The notes beneath the pieces are model-generated. The model worked only from the letters and a program-made list of their open reading frames with translations. It did not search any database and was not told where the DNA came from. The position numbers and the translations under genes are program-made. Below, piece by piece: positions 5,471 to 8,892 of a stretch of DNA of 8,892 bases; position 1 is the stretch's first letter; every line of letters begins with the position of its first letter. The DNA is from an uncultured Muribaculaceae bacterium (GTDB lineage Bacteria; Bacteroidota; Bacteroidia; Bacteroidales; Muribaculaceae): NCBI GenBank assembly GCA_947644475.1, contig CANRZQ010000105.1, forward strand, positions 1 to 8,892. Reading direction: 5' to 3'.

Positions 5471-6940
5471 TCAATAGAGTATTGCGATTGTACGGTCGTC
5501 ATGCTCGCCGCGCATCCAGAAGTCGAGCCAGCGCATCAACTGGTCCTTGGCGCCCTCGTTGTCGTCGGAAAGGTCGACGCCGGCGATGCCGTCGGCCGGG
5601 AATCCGGCCTGCAATCGGGCCCAGAAATCGTTCCAGCAGTTGATGCTGTTGAGGTTTGCGTCGGTGCCGAACATCGGGTCGCTCACGCCGTCGGTCATGA
5701 GCATGAGAGCGGTGAAATCTTCGAAGAATCCAAAACGCAGACGCTTGTAGAGCGCGGCATGGTCGCTGAAAATCTCGGGCATGGTCAAGAAACGCGTCTG
5801 GCCGGAAAACTCGCCTTCGTCGGGCACTCCAAGGAGGCGGAATGTCTGTTTTTCCTTGTCATAGATGCCCATGGCTCCGTCGCCCACCCAAAAGGAGGCT
5901 ACAAACCATCCGAAATCGAATTTTTTGCATATGGCAAGCATGAGCGTGGTGGCAAAATCGCGCGGACGGCTCTCGGGCATCAGCCTCGACACTTCCATGA
6001 TAGCCTTATGAGCCTGGAAGGCTGCGTTGCCCACGATAGAATAAATGCCGTTGCCGAGTGTCTTGCGGGCTGCGGCTTCGTCGGAGGCGGTGTGATAAAA
6101 GGCAATCATTGACTCAAAAATTGTCTTAAAATCGCCATTGGATGCCAATTTTTCGCGGCAGTAGTCCACCGCAGTGGTGCATGCCACTTCCGAACCTTTA
6201 CGCGAATACTTGGCCGAACCGGCGCCGTCGGCCACGGCCATAACATACCATTCGTTGGCCGGGTCGTAGGAAATGCGGAAATGGTCGTCGCGCGGGCGGC
6301 CCTCACGGCCGTGGCTTCGGCCACGCACGCTCGCGGCCACCATGTCCTTGCGCGCGGTGCCGTCCGGGGCGGCCTCCACTTTCACATACTCGCAAACGCG
6401 GTCGGGCTTGAAATATGGAATGTCGGTCGGCGTGGGTTTTTGCGACTGCTCCATTATCTCCCTTGGGTCGGCATTTACGGCAAACGGGATTCGCCTCTCG
6501 AGCAAATCGCGGCCTTCAATCCAGCCTTCGTATTTGTATCTGAGCACGATGGTGAAATCGCCGGCACATGTAGGGACGCCCTCAATGGTAAACGTCCCTT
6601 CTTCGGCGCCCGGCACTGCTTTAAGGCCGATTTCGTCAAGGCCGATAAATTCGTAATCATAAGCGATATCGGCAGGAAGAACTATGGGAGCAGAGGCATA
6701 GGGCTTGCCTTTGGTGCCGTTGGCAATGGCTATGTCGAGGCCATTGATGCGGTTCATTATGATGATGCGGATGTCCATACAGTCTTTTTGATAGTCGGCC
6801 CACGAGCGTTTCAGCATCCAGTCGATGAAATCAAGGGCTTCGGGTCTTGTTGTGGATATTTGCCGTGCGGAGAGAGCGTCGACCAGACGGTCGGCATGGT
6901 CGGGAGCCGGATTGGGATTATTGTGCAGTTTGTCGTCCAT
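5471..6940 (-). CDS. PP2C-family protein phosphatase with Ig-like N-terminal extension
   Basis: The product has 489 residues with no signal peptide or membrane helix. The catalytic domain covers about 205-489 and shows PP2C metal-binding motifs: VADGAGSA (D238), VGDGAMGIY (D354), LMTDGVSDP (D417) and HDDRTIAIL (D481/D482). PP2C enzymes remove phosphate from Ser/Thr using two metal ions, so this is the expected counterpart of the adjacent kinase. The first 200 residues are unusual: a helical part (about 15-72), then a beta-rich part (about 85-158) with FTIEGVPTCAGDFTIVLRY, which resembles a He_PIG/cadherin-like Ig fold. An Arg/Gly-rich linker (RGRSHGREGRPRDD, about 206-219) precedes the catalytic core. 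The ATG at 6940 lies 4 bases after the VWA gene, and AAGGA 7 bases upstream is the one plausible Shine-Dalgarno site in this cluster. Confidence 0.9.
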   Translation of the reverse strand: MDDKLHNNPNPAPDHADRLVDALSARQISTTRPEALDFIDWMLKRSWADYQKDCMDIRIIIMNRINGLDIAIANGTKGKPYASAPIVLPADIAYDYEFIGLDEIGLKAVPGAEEGTFTIEGVPTCAGDFTIVLRYKYEGWIEGRDLLERRIPFAVNADPREIMEQSQKPTPTDIPYFKPDRVCEYVKVEAAPDGTARKDMVAASVRGRSHGREGRPRDDHFRISYDPANEWYVMAVADGAGSAKYSRKGSEVACTTAVDYCREKLASNGDFKTIFESMIAFYHTASDEAAARKTLGNGIYSIVGNAAFQAHKAIMEVSRLMPESRPRDFATTLMLAICKKFDFGWFVASFWVGDGAMGIYDKEKQTFRLLGVPDEGEFSGQTRFLTMPEIFSDHAALYKRLRFGFFEDFTALMLMTDGVSDPMFGTDANLNSINCWNDFWARLQAGFPADGIAGVDLSDDNEGAKDQLMRWLDFWMRGEHDDRTIAILY

Positions 6941-6944
6941 AGGT

Positions 6945-7991
6945 CTATCCTTGTGTTCGTGTCACATCAATGCCACCTTCGCCCGCGGCAGAGAGTTCGC
7001 CGTGGATGCCACACCACGGGCAGTGGTCGTTGGCGTTCTCGCCGGCGCAGAACACGCCGCCGCACTCGCATATCACGAGCCCCAGCTGGTTGCCGCAGCA
7101 CGGGCATGTGGGGGCACCGTAAAGCAGGTTGGTATTTATATTTTTCCCGATGCCGTTGCTGTCGGAGAGTTTGCGGTAAGAATTCTCGTCGACAGGATAA
7201 GCCCCGACAAGGCCGAAACCGTGGCCGAGGATGTGCTCCATGTCGTCGACGTTGCCAAAACGGCGGGCATATTTTATAAGGTAGGCTCGCCCCGTGGTCT
7301 GGCACTTGCCGAGAAGCACGGCGAAATTTTCGTCGACACGGCGAGTTTCGGCGGGATTCACTTTCTCGAGGTTCAGACCCGATGTTGACGATAGTTTCAG
7401 TTCTTCGCCGCCGGTGTCGGAAACAGACATGCTTGAGGTACGTATCGAGTCGGTGACCCATTTGAAGAATTGCCGGAACGACTCGTTGTCGGTGCGGTTG
7501 AGCATAAGCACATTTTCAGTAATTTGGCCAAGCAGCGCAGTGTTCATGTTGGTGCCTATGGATATGGCCACAAGGTTGCAATGGCGGCGGTATCGGTCGT
7601 TCCAACGGCGGAAAGCGGCCGAACAGTCGTCGGTGGGATTTCCGTCGGTAAACAGGAAGATAATGGGTTTCCAATCGCCTTTCTGCTCCAATGTAGTTTT
7701 CTGAATGTCGCGGTCGAGGCTGTCCATCAGGCAGTTGAGTCCTGCGCCGAGCGACGTGCCGCCGCCGACCGGAAACGACGGTGGATAGAACATATATAAT
7801 TCCGTAAGCGGAGAAAGCGTAGCCGCTTTTCCGGCAAAGGCAATTATAGACACAAACACCGTCTCGAGGGCGTAGGGGTCGGTGCGCAGTTCCTGAATTA
7901 TAGTGCGCATGCCTTCCTGTACCGAGGCTATGGGCTGTCCCACCATCGACTCAGACACATCAATTAAAAAATATACCGGTAGTCTTCGCAT
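6945..7991 (-). CDS. TerY-like von Willebrand A protein with C-terminal zinc-binding tail
   Basis: The product has 348 residues. A VWA domain occupies about 4-200 with a complete metal-ion-dependent adhesion site: DVSES (D11, S13, S15), T79 in GGGTSLGAG and D116 in LFTDGNPTDD. Such domains bind partners through a divalent metal. After a linker, a cysteine-rich tail at 296-327 (C296, C298, C299, C308, C310, C315, C324, C327, plus H323) resembles the TerY C-terminal zinc ribbon. TerY-type proteins pair with a kinase and a PP2C phosphatase, which here are the next two genes at 4 and 2 bases spacing. It is probably a cytoplasmic scaffold or regulator of the phosphorylation pair. The segment FRQFFKWVTDSI (about 173-184) recurs in the partial gene at the right edge, which marks the two as paralogues. 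Confidence 0.9.
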   Translation of the reverse strand: MRRLPVYFLIDVSESMVGQPIASVQEGMRTIIQELRTDPYALETVFVSIIAFAGKAATLSPLTELYMFYPPSFPVGGGTSLGAGLNCLMDSLDRDIQKTTLEQKGDWKPIIFLFTDGNPTDDCSAAFRRWNDRYRRHCNLVAISIGTNMNTALLGQITENVLMLNRTDNESFRQFFKWVTDSIRTSSMSVSDTGGEELKLSSTSGLNLEKVNPAETRRVDENFAVLLGKCQTTGRAYLIKYARRFGNVDDMEHILGHGFGLVGAYPVDENSYRKLSDSNGIGKNINTNLLYGAPTCPCCGNQLGLVICECGGVFCAGENANDHCPWCGIHGELSAAGEGGIDVTRTQG

Positions 7992-8019
7992 ATTAATCTT
8001 GTGATTTTCGCCTTATATT

Positions 8020-8049
8020 ACGGACGCACGAGCCGTGCGTCCCTACACT
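8020..8049. repeat. REP-like palindromic repeat, copy B
   Basis: The arms are GGACGCACG (8022-8030) and CGTGCGTCC (8034-8042) around AGC, within 30 bases identical to 3919-3948. It sits in the 70-base gap between the AIM24-family gene and the TerY-like gene. Beyond the 30 bases, resemblance to copy A fades, apart from a short GGCGA-AAT stretch on the side toward the TerY-like gene. Both copies have the same orientation relative to transcription. Confidence 0.75.
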
Positions 8050-8061
8050 GTTTGCCATTAT

Positions 8062-8724
8062 TTATTGAGCACCGACAGGCGGGATTATTGAGCCGGGGCT
8101 AAGATGCACTTTGCCGGGGCCGGTGATACGGAGCATGCTCAGGCCCTCGCCGCCAAAAATATTTTTCAGCGACCAAGCCGACGACAGGCGGCTGTCGTCG
8201 ATGCCCTGCATCGCTATAATATGGTTTTCGTCCACCTCGATGCTCTCGCCGGGGCCAAGTTCCTTTACTATCGGCTGCCCCTTGCAGTCGAGAAATACGG
8301 TGGACGACCCGGAAATCTTTTGCAGGAACACACCCATGCCGCCGGTGATACCGGCTATCGAGATGCGGGTAGATACGCTCACGCGGTTGTTGGACGCCAC
8401 GTACACGCCTTTGTTGCATATTATGGTCTCTCCCACGATTTTCACGGGATGAAGGCCATAACTTCCGCCAAGAACTATGCGGCGCGGCATGGCCGAGCGG
8501 TTGAAATAGCGCACGACAAAAATCGACTCGCCGGACAGCCTGGCTCCTATCATGTTGCCGATGGCACCGAGCGCTCCGGAGGCTCCGCCGCTGTTGGCCA
8601 CTGTCTCCTTCTCAATGCCCTGCTCGAGGTATATAAGCGCTCCGCGCTGGGCGTAAAAGTCCTCGCCCGGGAGGAGTTCCACCTCGAGATGCTGGATGAA
8701 ATTTCCTATAAGTTTTACATTCAT
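8062..8724 (-). CDS. AIM24 / TIGR00266 family protein
   Basis: The 220-residue length is typical of the family. The protein is almost entirely beta-stranded and Gly-rich, as expected for a double beta-helix-like AIM24 fold. Family-like phrases are GGMGVFLQKISGSSTVFLD (about 128-146) and FGGEGLSMLRITGPGKVHL (about 190-208). There is no signal peptide; a small Gly/Ala-rich stretch (46-63) is not a convincing membrane helix. AIM24 in yeast mitochondria affects inner-membrane organisation, while the bacterial members have no settled biochemical role. The ATG at 8724 is 10 bases after the stop of the upstream VWA gene, so the two are co-transcribed. Family members occur near TerY/Ter-type stress genes, so a scaffold role in the phosphorylation circuit is plausible but unproven. 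Confidence 0.88.
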   Translation of the reverse strand: MNVKLIGNFIQHLEVELLPGEDFYAQRGALIYLEQGIEKETVANSGGASGALGAIGNMIGARLSGESIFVVRYFNRSAMPRRIVLGGSYGLHPVKIVGETIICNKGVYVASNNRVSVSTRISIAGITGGMGVFLQKISGSSTVFLDCKGQPIVKELGPGESIEVDENHIIAMQGIDDSRLSSAWSLKNIFGGEGLSMLRITGPGKVHLSPGSIIPPVGAQ

Positions 8725-8734
8725 ATATCCGCGG

Positions 8735-8892
8735 TCAGATTACAACATTCACTTCGTCGGGCGGGGGCGGCAGGGCTATGTCGTCGGTGGCTCCCATTGA
8801 TTTGCCGCCCTCCTCGATTACACCGCTCACCCATTTGAAAAATTTCATGAAGGTGGTGCTGTCGAGCGTGTCGATCTGAAACACCTTGTCGG
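8735..8892 (-). CDS. C-terminal end of a second VWA (TerY-like) protein, cut by window edge
   Basis: Only the last 51 codons are visible; the 5' part lies beyond the right edge. The segment STTFMKFFKWVSGVIEEG aligns without gaps to ESFRQFFKWVTDSIRTSS of the TerY-like protein at 6945-7991, including the FFKWV core that closes the VWA domain. The peptide then ends quickly with a proline run (ALPPPPDEVNVVI). It therefore lacks the zinc-binding tail of its paralogue and is probably a VWA-only protein, a form also known in Ter gene neighbourhoods. The stop at 8735 is 10 bases before the AIM24 start, consistent with one transcript. Confidence 0.75.
   Translation of the reverse strand, partial: DKVFQIDTLDSTTFMKFFKWVSGVIEEGGKSMGATDDIALPPPPDEVNVVI

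Noticed and set aside
5469..5474. TTG start for the kinase at 5474
   Set aside because: An in-frame ATG two codons later, at 5468, avoids overlap with the phosphatase stop and is the usual start codon here.
6310..6325. CGTGGC-TTCG-GCCACG hairpin inside the PP2C gene
   Set aside because: It is a perfect stem with a TTCG loop, but it lies over the Arg/Gly-rich linker codons and has no T-tract or intergenic position. It is probably a by-product of GC-rich codons.
6281..7279. Plus-strand frame of 332 codons across the PP2C and VWA genes
   Set aside because: It lies antisense to two genes with clear catalytic and metal-binding motifs. It shows no domain and spans the PP2C/VWA junction, so it reads as a GC-driven shadow.
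8104..8838. Plus-strand frame of 244 codons opposite the AIM24 gene
   Set aside because: It covers the AIM24 gene and part of the VWA end in antisense, and its predicted protein is low in recognisable structure.

Overview
The window looks like chromosomal DNA from a Bacteroidales bacterium, possibly Muribaculaceae or a relative. The reasons are moderately GC-rich genes, almost no Shine-Dalgarno sites, TAnnTTTG-type promoter boxes in AT-rich gaps, and short GGACGCACG palindromes of a kind I associate with this order. The exact taxon is an inference. Every convincing gene lies on the minus strand, so transcription runs from right to left.

In transcription order the genes are: the C-terminal end of a von Willebrand A (VWA) protein cut by the right edge (8892-8735); an AIM24/TIGR00266-family protein (8724-8062); a TerY-like VWA protein with a C-terminal zinc-binding tail (7991-6945); a PP2C-type phosphatase with a long N-terminal extension (6940-5471); an atypical Ser/Thr kinase with a zinc ribbon and a beta-rich tail (5468-3987); a five-helix membrane protein with a large extracytoplasmic domain (3829-2708); a PrsW-type intramembrane protease with an N-terminal GYF_2-like domain (2708-1674); and a TerB-like protein with a long uncharacterised C-terminal region (1666-266). 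Most junctions are between a 1-base overlap and 10 bases, so this reads as one operon or two coupled ones. Two gaps, 7992-8061 and 3830-3986, carry the same 30-base sequence containing a perfect hairpin. They split the cluster into three blocks: VWA plus AIM24; VWA plus PP2C plus kinase; and membrane protein plus PrsW plus TerB-like.

The central block matches the TerY-P triad (VWA protein, PP2C phosphatase, kinase) known from comparative genomics of Ter-linked stress systems. Here it sits next to a second VWA gene, an AIM24 protein and a membrane block with an intramembrane protease and a TerB-like protein. My working model, which is inference, is a reversible protein-phosphorylation circuit. 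It would be scaffolded by metal-binding VWA proteins and coupled to an envelope sensor and a membrane protease, for a stress or defence response. Nothing in the sequence identifies the signal or the substrate.

The left 265 bases hold no confident gene. They contain two good hairpins, a possible leftward promoter and an open frame that runs off the left edge, probably part of a repeat. No tRNA, rRNA, CRISPR array, transposase or integrase was seen.
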